Shown here: positions 1-8,742 of the stretch, one piece after another
Layout: each line of letters starts with the position of its first letter
Position numbering within the stretch: position 1 is the stretch's first letter
Notes under the pieces: generated by a model
What the model was told of the DNA's origin: nothing
Databases searched by the model: none
The model's input: the letters and a program-made list of their open reading frames with translations, nothing else
NCBI RefSeq assembly: GCF_000720455.1
Contig: NZ_JOAK01000022.1
Span: 1-64,000 of the forward strand
Length of the DNA: 64,000 bases
Direction of reading: 5' to 3'
DNA from: Streptomyces virginiae
Lineage (GTDB): Bacteria > Actinomycetota > Actinomycetes > Streptomycetales > Streptomycetaceae
Translations under genes and position numbers: made by a program

Positions 1-1
1 G

Positions 2-2407
2 CGGCTCACCGAGAACGTCAACGAGCTGGCCGGGAACCTCACCCGCCAGGTCCGGGCCATCGCCGAGGTCGCCAGCGCGGTCGCCGAGGGCGACCTGACT
101 CGCTCGATCACGGTCGACGCCTCCGGCGAGGTCGCCGAACTCAAGGACAACATCAACTCCATGGTCGGCTCGCTGCGCGAGACCACGCGCGCGAACCAGG
201 AACAGGACTGGCTCAAGTCCAACCTCGCCCAGATCTCCGGACTCATGCAGGGCCACCGCGACCTCGCCGTCGTCGCCGAACTCGTCATGGACGAACTCAC
301 CCCCCTCGTCGACGCCAGCTACGGTGCCTTCTACCTCGGCGAGGAAATCGACGGCCAGGCAGGGCTCACCCTGATCGGTTCCTTCGGCCGGCCGGTGGAA
401 AGCCCCGCCGCCACGCGGGTGCGGCACGGCGAGACGCTGGTGGGACAAGCGGCACGCAGCCGCCGCATCCTGACCACCAACAACGTGCCAGCCGGCTATC
501 TGATCTCATCCGGGCTGGGCCAAGCAGCGCCGGCCCACCTGATCGTCCTGCCCATCGTCGTCGAGGACCAGGTCCTGGGCGTCATCGAGCTTGCCTCCTT
601 CGCCCCCTTCACGCCCGTGCACCGTGACTTCCTGGGCCGGCTGATGGAGACCATCGGCGTCAACGTCAACACCATCGTGGCCAACGCCCGCACCGACGAA
701 CTCCTCGGCGAGTCCCAGCGGCTGACCGGCGAACTCCAGGCCCGCTCGGAGGAACTCCAGGTCCAGCAGGAGGAACTCCAGCAGCTGTCGCTGGCTTCCA
801 AGTACAAGTCCGAGTTCCTCGCGAACATGAGCCACGAACTGCGCACCCCGCTCAACAGCCTCCTCATCCTCGCCCAGCTCCTCGCACAGAACCCCACCCG
901 CAACCTCTCCCCGAAGCAGGTCGAGTACGCGGGCATCATCCACTCGGCCGGCTCCGACCTGCTCCAGCTGATCAACGACATCCTCGACCTGTCGAAGGTC
1001 GAGGCGGGCAAGGCTCCGGGCGTACCCGTGGACCTGCTCACCGACGACGCCCGCCTGCAGCAGATCCTCCGCAATCTGCTGTCCAACGCGGTGAAGTTCA
1101 CCGAACACGGCCGCGTCCACGTCAAGATCGAACCCGCGAGCTCGGCAGAGCTCCCCGATGAGCTGACGCAGGCCGGATCCGTGGTCGCCTTCCGCGTCAT
1201 CGACAGCGGCATCGGGATCGCCGAGCAGCAGCTGGAAGCCATCTTCGCCGCGTTCCAGCAGGCCGACGGCACCACCAGCCGCAAGTACGGCGGCACTGGC
1301 CTGGGCCTTTCCATCACACGGGAGATCGCGCGCCTCCTGGGCGGCGCCGTCACCGCCCGCAGCGAAGTCGGCAAGGGCTCCACCTTCACGCTCTTCCTCC
1401 CCGTCTCAGGACGCGAACTCACCGAAGACGCCACGGCCGCCCTCGAAAGCGCGCAGCCCGGCAGCTCTGGGGCCGAGCAGCCGGACGGTGCTGCCCAGCC
1501 GGCCCTCGAAGAGCAGCGTCATCCCCGCCGCATTCTGGTCATCGAGCAGCGCAGCAACGGTCTCCTCAGCCTCGTCGCCGAAAGCGCGGCCAGCGATCTG
1601 ACCGCGGGACGGGCAGTCACCGTGCCGGCAGACCGCGCCGAGGTCGTCACCGCCGTCACCGCAGCGGACGCGGCGGCCGTCCTGGCACAAGCGCCCTTCC
1701 ACTGCGTGGTCCTGGAGCTCGGATCCGACGGGGAAGGACTGCGCTTCCTGCAGGCTCTCGCTGGGGACGGCGCGCTGGCCTCCCTGCCGGTCCTCGCCCA
1801 CGACAACCGGCGCATGACACGGGAGCAGCAGGCAGAGGTCGCCGAGCGCGCCGCCGTCCAGCCGCTGGAAGTGCTCACCAGCCTGGACGAACTCCGCGAG
1901 CGCATCGCCCTGCACCTGTCGGCGGACCGTCCAGGCGACGTTCCCACCCTCGTGCGCGACGCCAGCCACCTTGCCGTCTCCGAACACGCCGTCGTCGACG
2001 CCAGCCTCGCCGGCCGGTCGGTCCTCGTCGTCGATGACGACCCGCGCAACCTGTACGCCATCAGCGGGATCCTGGAACTGCACGGCATGCACGTCCTGCA
2101 CGCCGAGAACGGACGCAGGGGCATCGAAACCCTGACCGCCACACCGGGAATCGACCTGATCCTGATGGACGTGATGATGCCGGAACTGGACGGATACGCG
2201 GCAACCACAGAGATCCGGCGCATGCCCGAATACAGCGCTCTCCCGATCATCTCGGTCACGGCGAAGGCCATGCCGGGAGATCGTGAGAAGAGCCTGGCTT
2301 CCGGCGCGAACGACTACGTCACCAAGCCCGTCGACGCCAATGACCTCATCACCCGACTCCGCCGTTGGCTGCCGGCCCAGAACACCTCAGGCACCACCCC
2401 AGCCTGA
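2..2407 (+). CDS. Hybrid sensor histidine kinase (HAMP-GAF-HisKA-HATPase-REC), 5' end outside window
   Basis: The reading frame is open from the left edge, so only the last 801 residues are seen. In order: a HAMP segment (about 1-50), a GAF domain (about 85-230), a coiled linker rich in EEL repeats, a HisKA domain with the phospho-acceptor His at about residue 278 in NMSHELRTP, a HATPase with N box [10 protein letters not shown] and glycine boxes DSGIGI and GGTGLGL, a receiver-like domain without its acceptor (VVLELGSDG), and a normal C-terminal receiver with Asp in [13 protein letters not shown]. The part between HisKA and HATPase is unusual: DLSKVEAGK runs straight into [12 protein letters not shown], about 35 residues shorter than in BarA/ArcB-type kinases. 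It ends 37 bp before the phosphatase gene, which is probably its partner. The family call is firm; catalytic competence is doubtful. Confidence 0.93.
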   Translation, partial: RLTENVNELAGNLTRQVRAIAEVASAVAEGDLTRSITVDASGEVAELKDNINSMVGSLRETTRANQEQDWLKSNLAQISGLMQGHRDLAVVAELVMDELTPLVDASYGAFYLGEEIDGQAGLTLIGSFGRPVESPAATRVRHGETLVGQAARSRRILTTNNVPAGYLISSGLGQAAPAHLIVLPIVVEDQVLGVIELASFAPFTPVHRDFLGRLMETIGVNVNTIVANARTDELLGESQRLTGELQARSEELQVQQEELQQLSLASKYKSEFLANMSHELRTPLNSLLILAQLLAQNPTRNLSPKQVEYAGIIHSAGSDLLQLINDILDLSKVEAGKAPGVPVDLLTDDARLQQILRNLLSNAVKFTEHGRVHVKIEPASSAELPDELTQAGSVVAFRVIDSGIGIAEQQLEAIFAAFQQADGTTSRKYGGTGLGLSITREIARLLGGAVTARSEVGKGSTFTLFLPVSGRELTEDATAALESAQPGSSGAEQPDGAAQPALEEQRHPRRILVIEQRSNGLLSLVAESAASDLTAGRAVTVPADRAEVVTAVTAADAAAVLAQAPFHCVVLELGSDGEGLRFLQALAGDGALASLPVLAHDNRRMTREQQAEVAERAAVQPLEVLTSLDELRERIALHLSADRPGDVPTLVRDASHLAVSEHAVVDASLAGRSVLVVDDDPRNLYAISGILELHGMHVLHAENGRRGIETLTATPGIDLILMDVMMPELDGYAATTEIRRMPEYSALPIISVTAKAMPGDREKSLASGANDYVTKPVDANDLITRLRRWLPAQNTSGTTPA

Positions 2408-2444
2408 CACCCCTGGCCACCCTACGGAGGAACAGCGACGCTCG

Positions 2445-4916
2445 GTGAACACCACTCCTGACGAACACACAGCATCCCAACCCGACACCACCCCTACCCC
2501 CGCTGCGGGCAATGCCATACTCGGCGCCGCCCACCCTGAGAACGAGAAGCCTCTGCCGCACCGGTCCACCCCGCGCTCCGACGCCGGCACGGAGGCCGGT
2601 CGGCTCGCGGTGACCGTGGAGCGCCTGCGCGAAGAGGCGCTCGAAGCCCAGTCGGCCGCCGACGGGCGTGCTCTGGTGGAGCTGGCGAAGGGCATCCTCG
2701 TCGGACAACTCGGCTGCGGGCCCGCCGAGGCATCCCGACAGCTCGGCAAACTCGCCGAACAGTCCGGCGCCACCCTCCTCGCACTTGCCGTCGATGTCAT
2801 CAACCAGGCCGCCCGTGACCGCGTCAGCGAGGTGGCGCAGGATTTCCTCGCCACCGCTGTCACCGAGCACACGTCCGCAGAGGCAGCACCGGCCGTCCGG
2901 CTGCGGACAGCAGAAAGCCGCGCCCTGGCGGCCGGCGATACGCCGGCCGTCGCCACAGCGCTCCTCGAAAACGCGCTCGCCCCCCTCGGCGCTCACTGCG
3001 TCGCGATCTGGGTAGCGGGAGCCGATTCCTCCCTCACCCTGGCCGGCCAGGCGGGCTTCACAGCGGAGGACGCTGACCGCTGGCGCTACGTCCCACCCGA
3101 GGTCGCCACGTGTGCCCGGCTCGCCCTCACCCACCGCGAGTTCTCCGTCGTCGCCAGCCTTTCAAAGGCCAGTCTGCCGACCATCGGACGGCGCCAGCAC
3201 CCCGACGGCGGCCGCATCGTCATCCCCGCAGGCACCGGCGGCCGCATCCACGGTGTCCTGGAAATCGGATGGCCCCAACCCCTGGCCCCTCAGCCCGTAC
3301 AGATCATCCGCCAACTGGAGGCGCTGGCCGAGCTGTGCGCCCACACCCTCGAAGAACAGTCCCCAGACCTCACTCCCGCCGCCTCTGACGCCGCGCACCA
3401 CGCCGCCCTGGCCGAACTCACCGACCTCGCCGACCACCTCGACGACACGGTCCTCGTCCTTGCCCCTGTCCTCGACACCAACGGCCGTCTGGCGGACTTC
3501 CGCATTCACCACCTCAACAACAGCTTCATCGACCCGGCCGGCCGGCCCCGCTCCATGATCACCGGCCGCCACTTCCTCGAGATCTATCCGGCGGCAGCCG
3601 AGAGCGGTGGCCTCTACGATCAGCTGGAGAGGGTCTACGCCACCGGTGAGGCCTGCCAAGCACGACGCACCGCACTGACGACCTTCGTCGGAGAGGTCCC
3701 CCTCACCACCGTCGCGGACGTACGGATCAGCCGACACGGCTTCGCCCTTCTCCTCATCTGGAAGATCGAAGACGAAAAGGCGCGCCTGGCCAATCTGCTG
3801 CAACACGCACAACGCCTCGGCCGGGTCGGCGGCTTCGACCAGAACATGCGTACCGGGGAGATCAGCTGGAACGAGCAGCTGTTTGCCCTGTTCGGGCTGC
3901 CGATGAGCGCCAGGCCCGTCCCACTCGAGGACCTCGCCGCCCACGCACACGACCACGACGTCAATTCCATCGGGCGGTTCCTGCGCACACTCCTGCACAG
4001 CCAGCGCGAATCATCCGTGGAGTTCCGCCTCCAGCGACCCGACGGCATCACCCGTCACATCCGCATGGTCGCCGAACCCGTCCTGGACCACCAGGGCCGC
4101 CTCTACTCGGTACGCGGCGCCTGCCAGGACGTCTCCTCCCAGCACTGGACCGAGGTCGCCCTCGCCGCCACCCGCGACCAGCTGGCCGACACCGAAGCAG
4201 AATCCGCCGACCGCAGCCGCCTCGCCCTGCAACTGCAGCACGCCATCATGCCCCCGGCACCGGCATCCCTCGAGGTTCCCGGCATCCGGATCGCAGTGCG
4301 CTACCGACCGGCCGAGTCGGAATCCCTCGTCGGCGGCGACTGGTACGACTCCGTGATCCTCCCCAACGGGACAATCCTCCTCAGCGTCGGCGACGTCGCC
4401 GGGCACGGCATCCAAGCCGCCACCGGCATGGTTGCCCTGCGCAACGCCCTCCGCGGCCTCGCCGTCACCGGCGCCGGCCCGGCGCAACTGCTCGCCTGGC
4501 TCAACAGCGTCGCCTTCCACCTCACAAGCCACCTCACCGCCACCGCCGTCTGCGGTCTCTTCGACCCCAAGACCCGAACCCTGCAATGGGCCCGCGCCGG
4601 CCACCTACCACCGGTCCTGGTCAGGGGCGCGCAGGCCCATTCCTTCTCCCTTACCGCCGGCATCCTGCTCGGCGCACTGCCCAACGCCACATTTGCGGAA
4701 GAAGAGGTACAGCTCGAAGCCGACGACATCCTCCTCATGTACACCGACGGACTCGTCGAGCGCAGAGACATCGCCGTCACCGACTCCCTCGCCCAGCTAC
4801 TCACCGTGGCCTCGCGGCCTGCGGACACCCTGGAAAAGCGGCTGGACAGCGTGCTGACATACAGCGCATCCGACACCGATGACGACACCTGCCTCATCGG
4901 AATCGAGGTCCGCTGA
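2445..4916 (+). CDS. ANTAR-GAF-PAS-SpoIIE (PP2C-type) serine phosphatase regulator
   Basis: An 823-residue multidomain regulator. The N-terminus holds an ANTAR-like helical segment (ELAKGILVGQLGCGPAEA), followed by a GAF domain, a PAS-like region, a second PAS (WNEQLFALFGLPMSARP) and a C-terminal SpoIIE/RsbU phosphatase. Metal-binding motifs of the phosphatase are intact: GGDWYD, GDVAGHG, YTDGLVE and DDTCL. GTG at 2445 is chosen because GGAGG lies at 2426-2430 and the frame upstream overlaps the kinase; the spacing is somewhat long. Proteins of this class dephosphorylate anti-anti-sigma factors in partner-switching pathways; no such target is encoded nearby. An RNA-binding ANTAR fused to a phosphatase is common in Streptomyces. 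Confidence 0.9.
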   Translation: MNTTPDEHTASQPDTTPTPAAGNAILGAAHPENEKPLPHRSTPRSDAGTEAGRLAVTVERLREEALEAQSAADGRALVELAKGILVGQLGCGPAEASRQLGKLAEQSGATLLALAVDVINQAARDRVSEVAQDFLATAVTEHTSAEAAPAVRLRTAESRALAAGDTPAVATALLENALAPLGAHCVAIWVAGADSSLTLAGQAGFTAEDADRWRYVPPEVATCARLALTHREFSVVASLSKASLPTIGRRQHPDGGRIVIPAGTGGRIHGVLEIGWPQPLAPQPVQIIRQLEALAELCAHTLEEQSPDLTPAASDAAHHAALAELTDLADHLDDTVLVLAPVLDTNGRLADFRIHHLNNSFIDPAGRPRSMITGRHFLEIYPAAAESGGLYDQLERVYATGEACQARRTALTTFVGEVPLTTVADVRISRHGFALLLIWKIEDEKARLANLLQHAQRLGRVGGFDQNMRTGEISWNEQLFALFGLPMSARPVPLEDLAAHAHDHDVNSIGRFLRTLLHSQRESSVEFRLQRPDGITRHIRMVAEPVLDHQGRLYSVRGACQDVSSQHWTEVALAATRDQLADTEAESADRSRLALQLQHAIMPPAPASLEVPGIRIAVRYRPAESESLVGGDWYDSVILPNGTILLSVGDVAGHGIQAATGMVALRNALRGLAVTGAGPAQLLAWLNSVAFHLTSHLTATAVCGLFDPKTRTLQWARAGHLPPVLVRGAQAHSFSLTAGILLGALPNATFAEEEVQLEADDILLMYTDGLVERRDIAVTDSLAQLLTVASRPADTLEKRLDSVLTYSASDTDDDTCLIGIEVR

Positions 4917-5289
4917 CCCCGGGCCACCTCCGAAAGGGCGCTGAGGAACACCGCGCCTCCGGGCCTGCCCGGCCGAACGCGCCAGGACTCCCTGACGGCC
5001 GCGGACTACGAGTCGCCTGTCAAGGCCCAGCAGGATCCGCTGCCGGCCCGCCCCATGGGGTTCACCGATCCGGGTGCGGACGGCATCAAGAGGGCCTGGC
5101 AGAAGCTGGCCGAGGCGCGACGGCAGCGCGGCCTCGTCGCCCGCTGCTCGCCCGCGCTGCCGCCCGCTGTCCCGGATCGTCACCGGTGGACAGCGGGCAG
5201 ATTGCACAGTTTGAGTCCGTCCTCGACGGACGCTCACACGCGGAGCCAGATGACCAGGGCTGCTGTGATCGCGGTGCCAAGGAAGTGAT

Positions 5290-5482
5290 CAACACCCTCT
5301 TGTCCGGTCCGAGCCCGGCGGCCCGCAGCGAGCGCAGTGCCGCCACTCCGGCGACCGGCAGAGCCACCGCCAGCGCCAGGTCCAAGCCCTTCGGCACCTC
5401 GGCGAGCGCACCCACGTCCGATCGCGACGCGCCCGGTAGCAACGCCCCCCGGGGTCAGGGCCACCACCTGGGTGCCCACCAA
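5290..5482 (-). pseudogene. Relic of a zinc-type alcohol dehydrogenase / quinone oxidoreductase
   Basis: Two minus-strand frames each hold part of the same family. One begins MVGTQVVALTPGG, the other continues with LAVALPVAGVAALRSLRAAG and then LGPDKRVLI. These match the cap-to-Rossmann transition typical of quinone oxidoreductases (a VVALTPGG strand, then an AAALPVAGLTAL helix, then the start of the nucleotide-binding strand). The frame changes between the two pieces and similarity stops before the glycine-rich NAD(P) loop, so this is a frameshifted remnant of about 190 bp. The family assignment rests on motif memory only. Confidence 0.5.
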
Positions 5483-5500
5483 TGGACCGGTTCACTGCGG

Positions 5501-5530
5501 CCCGGCCCGCCCCGGCCCGCCCCGGCCCGC
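5501..5530 (+). repeat. Three tandem copies of a 10-bp GC-only unit
   Basis: The unit CCCGGCCCGC occurs three times head to tail with no mismatch, followed by a partial copy. It lies in the gene-poor stretch and no function is evident. Confidence 0.8.
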
Positions 5531-5981
5531 CCCCGCGACCGGAGGACGGGGCGGGCCTACCGCTTGCTGCCCCTTGCCGTACGGCTGCTGCGAGCGAGCG
5601 GGTACGCACGGGTTGCGGACCGGGACCCGCCGGCCGGGCTTCTCGGTGCACGGCTGGAGTTCCGTGGCCAGGGCGTGGGCGCCCTCGGTGACGCCTCGGC
5701 GCAGGGTGAGGAAGACCTGGGTGAGCCAGCGCCAGGTGTCCCTTCTGCGGCCCCCCCGCTGAGGTGCTCCGGCCCAGGGGTGCGGTCGGGGTACCGTCTC
5801 CCTGGCCTCGGCGACATCCTGCGGCTTTTTCATGGGGGAGAGAGGCGGCTGCCACGCCCGTCGTTCGGGGCCAAGCGTGGTGCCCCGGGCCTGAGCAGCA
5901 GGCCCCTACTTCCCGGGATCGGCACCCTCTCAGGGCGACCCTTTCACGGGAAGCCCTCACTCCGCACGCACCACCGCAGGC

Positions 5982-6236
5982 ATGCCGGCACGGCCGAAGG
6001 AGCCAGTCGCGTGGGCGGTGGGCACCCTGATGGCGATGGTCCCGGCCCCGGCTCGCGAGGCCGGGCGCGTCCTGTCCGCCGCAGCCGCACAAGCTGGCTT
6101 GCCCGAGACGATGCTCGCCCAGGGGATGCTCGCCGACTCCCGTGGTCGGCCCGTCCCGGCCCGCGCCGAGCGGGCGCTGCGCCAGGCCGTCCAGGCGACG
6201 CGTACCCCGAAGACCAGGACTGCCTGCTCACCCTGA
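5982..6236 (+). CDS. Small ANTAR-like protein or C-terminal fragment
   Basis: An 84-residue ORF with two amphipathic helices (VAWAVGTLMAMVPAPAREA and VLSAAAAQAGLPETML) followed by a basic helix rich in ALRQAV. The pattern resembles the ANTAR fold at the end of Streptomyces GAF-ANTAR regulators, but no GAF domain precedes it. The upstream DNA is degraded, so this may be the tail of a truncated regulator and not a free-standing gene. No convincing ribosome-binding site precedes ATG 5982. Confidence 0.4.
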   Translation: MPARPKEPVAWAVGTLMAMVPAPAREAGRVLSAAAAQAGLPETMLAQGMLADSRGRPVPARAERALRQAVQATRTPKTRTACSP

Positions 6237-6458
6237 GCGTCCTCATGGCCGAGCCCTGTGCCTACGCCGCGGTGCACGATGCAGTCCAGTACACAGAGGG
6301 CTGAAACCTCAGTGCTCGGTTCCCGGAAACCTGCTGGGGACGATCTGCGCTGACCGGGCGCCCAGCAAGTACGAATCTCCGCGCCGGGCCGAGGCCGCCA
6401 CTCTTCCACCACGATCCGTATTCGGATGCTGCGCATGGTGAAGGCGCCGTGTCAGTGC

Positions 6459-7472
6459 CTACGGGGGCGGTGGGGAAGTGGGGTCGGCTTCGGCCGCGTC
6501 GGCCAGGGCTTGGGCGGCGGCTTCTGCAGCCTGCGCGGCGTCGTCGGCGGCCTGGTTCGCCCTGTCCTGCGTGGGCCCGGCGTGGGTGGCCGGTGACGGA
6601 GGGAGCACTTCGTTGAAGGCGCGGCTGACGGCTTGGAGCGCGGAGGTGACCTCGCCGGGGATGATCCAGAAGGTGCTGCCTGGTCCTTGGGCAAGCTGCG
6701 GCAGTGCCTGAAGGTACTGGTAGGCCAGCAGCTTGGGGTCGGGGTCGTTGCGGTGAACGGCCTGGAACACCTCGTCGATGGCTCGGGACTGGCCCTCGGC
6801 CCGGAGGATCTCGGCCGTTCGCTCCCCTTCGGCGCGCAGTACGGCCGACTGCTTGTCCCCTTCGGCGGTCAGGATCTGCGACTGCCGTTGTCCTTCAGCT
6901 CCCAAGATCGCGGCGCGCTTGTCCCGCTCCGCTCGCATCTGCTTCTCCATCGCGTCCTTGATCGACTGTGGCGGATCGACGGCTTTGATCTCCACGCGGT
7001 TGACCCTCAGGCCCCATTTGCCCGTGGCGTCGTCCAGGACGCCGCGGAGTTGGCTGTTGATGGTGTCGCGAGAGGTGAGGGTCTTCTCCAGGTCCATGGA
7101 CCCCACGACGTTGCGCAGGGTGGTGACGGTGAGCTGTTCGACGGCCTGGAGGTAGTTCGCGATCTCGTAGGCGGCCGCCCGAGGGTCGGTGACCTGGAAG
7201 TACAGGACGGTGTCGATCTCGACTACGAGGTTGTCCTCGGTGATGACCGGCTGCGGCTTGAAGGAGACGACCTGCTCGCGCAGGTCGATCACGGGATACA
7301 CGCGGTCGATGTAAGGGATGACCACGTTGAGGCCGGGTCTGAGCGTGCGATGGTAGCGGCCCAACCGTTCCACGTTGCGGGCGCGTGCCTGAGGCACGAT
7401 GCGGACGGCCCGCACCACTGTGAAGACGGCGAAGACCGCGACAATGACGCCGGCGACGACCCAGGCTTCCAT
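6459..7472 (-). CDS. SPFH/band-7 (stomatin-like, QmcA-type) membrane protein
   Basis: A 337-residue protein. An N-terminal membrane segment (WVVAGVIVAVFAVFTVV) is followed by the SPFH/prohibitin domain (about 30-190), with the family signature VITEDNLVVEIDTVLYFQVTDP and RDTINSQLRGVLD, and then a long charged coiled coil with repeated AEG units (AEGQRQ, AEGDKQ, AEGERT). The tail is Ala/Gln rich. ATG 7472 is chosen because the nfeD-like stop lies only 2 bp upstream, so the two are co-transcribed and probably translationally linked. NfeD-stomatin pairs organise membrane microdomains; the specific client is unknown. Confidence 0.92.
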   Translation of the reverse strand: MEAWVVAGVIVAVFAVFTVVRAVRIVPQARARNVERLGRYHRTLRPGLNVVIPYIDRVYPVIDLREQVVSFKPQPVITEDNLVVEIDTVLYFQVTDPRAAAYEIANYLQAVEQLTVTTLRNVVGSMDLEKTLTSRDTINSQLRGVLDDATGKWGLRVNRVEIKAVDPPQSIKDAMEKQMRAERDKRAAILGAEGQRQSQILTAEGDKQSAVLRAEGERTAEILRAEGQSRAIDEVFQAVHRNDPDPKLLAYQYLQALPQLAQGPGSTFWIIPGEVTSALQAVSRAFNEVLPPSPATHAGPTQDRANQAADDAAQAAEAAAQALADAAEADPTSPPPP

Positions 7473-7474
7473 GG

Positions 7475-7906
7475 TCACTCCCGCGGGTAGACGAATGCGG
7501 TGCTGCCGCTGATCTCCACGACATCGGCGGTCGTTCCCGTAGGGATCACCAGCGTCTCGTCGTAGGCCCGAGCGGTCCACTCCTCGCCTCCGATGCGGAC
7601 CCTGCCGCCCTGGGCGGACACCTCACTGACCACGTAGGCAGGCTTCCCCACCAGCGCGTCCACGCCGAAGCGGGCCTCCTGGCGCGGTGAGAGGCGTCGC
7701 AGCGCGAGGGGGCGTACGAAGAGCACGCTGAGCGTCGCTACGAGGGCGAACACCAGGAACTGCCAGGGCACGGGGAGGCCGAGCGCGGCGGACGCGGCGG
7801 TGATCGCCGCAGCTGCGGCAAGCAACCCCAGTGCAGCAGTGAGAGTGAGCGCCTCCGCGACCGCCAGCACCGCTGCGGCGATCAGCCAGATCAACCACGG
7901 TTCCAC
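7475..7906 (-). CDS. NfeD-family membrane protein
   Basis: A 143-residue protein with closely spaced N-terminal membrane helices (MEPWLIWLIAAAVLAVAEAL, then a second Ala-rich segment and VPWQFLVFALVATLSVLFV) and a C-terminal OB-fold domain of about 65 residues (DALVGKPAYVVSEV...GRVRIGGEEWTARAYDE). This is the short NfeD form, lacking the ClpP-like protease domain. It is first in a two-gene operon with the SPFH gene, the usual arrangement for this partnership. Confidence 0.9.
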   Translation of the reverse strand: MEPWLIWLIAAAVLAVAEALTLTAALGLLAAAAAITAASAALGLPVPWQFLVFALVATLSVLFVRPLALRRLSPRQEARFGVDALVGKPAYVVSEVSAQGGRVRIGGEEWTARAYDETLVIPTGTTADVVEISGSTAFVYPRE

Positions 7907-8111
7907 GTCGGCCCTCCTCCCTCACGGGAAACGACCCGGGATGCTGCGGCACGTTCCGCTCCACTTGGCACGAAAGTACCCATTTCTACCTATAAGGAAT
8001 CCAGGGATTCCGTCGGAGCTGTCGAGCCCTTCAGGGCGTAGTGTCGTGGCCAGCCCCCTGCTGCCATGCGCCTGCGCGGGATAAGCAGTTTGCGCGGTTT
8101 ACAGATGATGT

Positions 8112-8363
8112 ATGGGTAGATACGGGCCGCCACTCCTTACCTGGAGGCCCGTGCGCTTCGTCGCGGCCGCGATCGGCATCTGGACCTGCATCGCTCCCTG
8201 GGTAGTCGCCGGGGACGTCGCCCACACGCGCTCGATCACCAACAACCTCATCACCTGCATCCTCGCCACTCTCTTCGCCCTCGCCGCAGCCTCCGGCGCC
8301 CGCGACCACGACACCAACGGGCAGAGCCCCGCTTCGCGCCGCCCCCTGCCTGGAGTGCGCTGA
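8112..8363 (+). CDS. SPW-repeat small membrane protein
   Basis: Up to 83 residues with two hydrophobic segments. The core IGIWTCIAPWVVAG followed by ITNNLITCILATLFALAAA matches a single SPW repeat (a Pro-Trp motif in a membrane helix, then a second helix). The usual family members are longer with two repeats, so this is a one-repeat version. ATG 8112 has no clear Shine-Dalgarno; GTG 8151 is preceded by CTGGAGG at 8141-8147 and may be the true start, giving 70 residues. A terminator-like hairpin follows. Confidence 0.65.
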   Translation: MGRYGPPLLTWRPVRFVAAAIGIWTCIAPWVVAGDVAHTRSITNNLITCILATLFALAAASGARDHDTNGQSPASRRPLPGVR

Positions 8364-8369
8364 CACCGA

Positions 8370-8408
8370 AAGGGCCCGCTCGAATGGTGTTCCAGGGAGC
8401 GGGGCCTT
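8370..8408 (+). terminator. Hairpin downstream of the SPW gene
   Basis: GGGCCCGCTC and GAGCGGGGCC form an imperfect stem of about 9-10 bp around a 15-nt loop, starting 7 bp after the stop codon. No U-tract is present, as is usual in high-GC actinobacteria. Confidence 0.55.
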
Positions 8409-8742
8409 CGCTGCAGCTGGCCCCCTGGACGGGCCCCCGCCCGGTTTGAGACCGCGAGGGGTGGACAGCCGCCGGGTGTGCTGCGCTTGCGCAACGCGGG
8501 GCGCGACCGAGACCGCGAGCCCGCAAGAGGCGGCCCACCATGACACACCCAATCCCAGTTGTGCCGGCGCTCGCCGGCCGCCCGGGGGTGCTGTCATTCC
8601 CGCTGGGACGCAGGATGTCCAGAGCATCGTTCATGTCCTCCGGTCCGAGCATCGCCCGCTCCGTCTCCTGGCCGACCCGCTGGTCGTGGCCTACGTCTCC
8701 ACGGCAGCGCATCAGGGGAGTTCGCCTGGGCAGGCGCCTCGT

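Larger units (their letters stand above)
4917..5981. other. Gene-poor stretch with degraded coding traces
   Basis: No intact gene is visible. The plus strand around 5005-5150 reads coherently (ADYESPVKAQQDP, then GFTDPGADGIKRAWQ) but has no clear start and I do not recognise it. The minus strand carries a dehydrogenase relic (separate entry). A 10-bp GC-rich unit is repeated at 5501-5530. The long overlapping ORFs on both strands here lack conserved motifs and look like GC-driven shadows. Confidence 0.5.

Noticed and set aside
5186..6304. 372-codon plus-strand ORF
   Set aside because: Low-complexity Arg/Pro/Gly translation with no motif; conflicts with the minus-strand dehydrogenase relic and the ANTAR-like frame.
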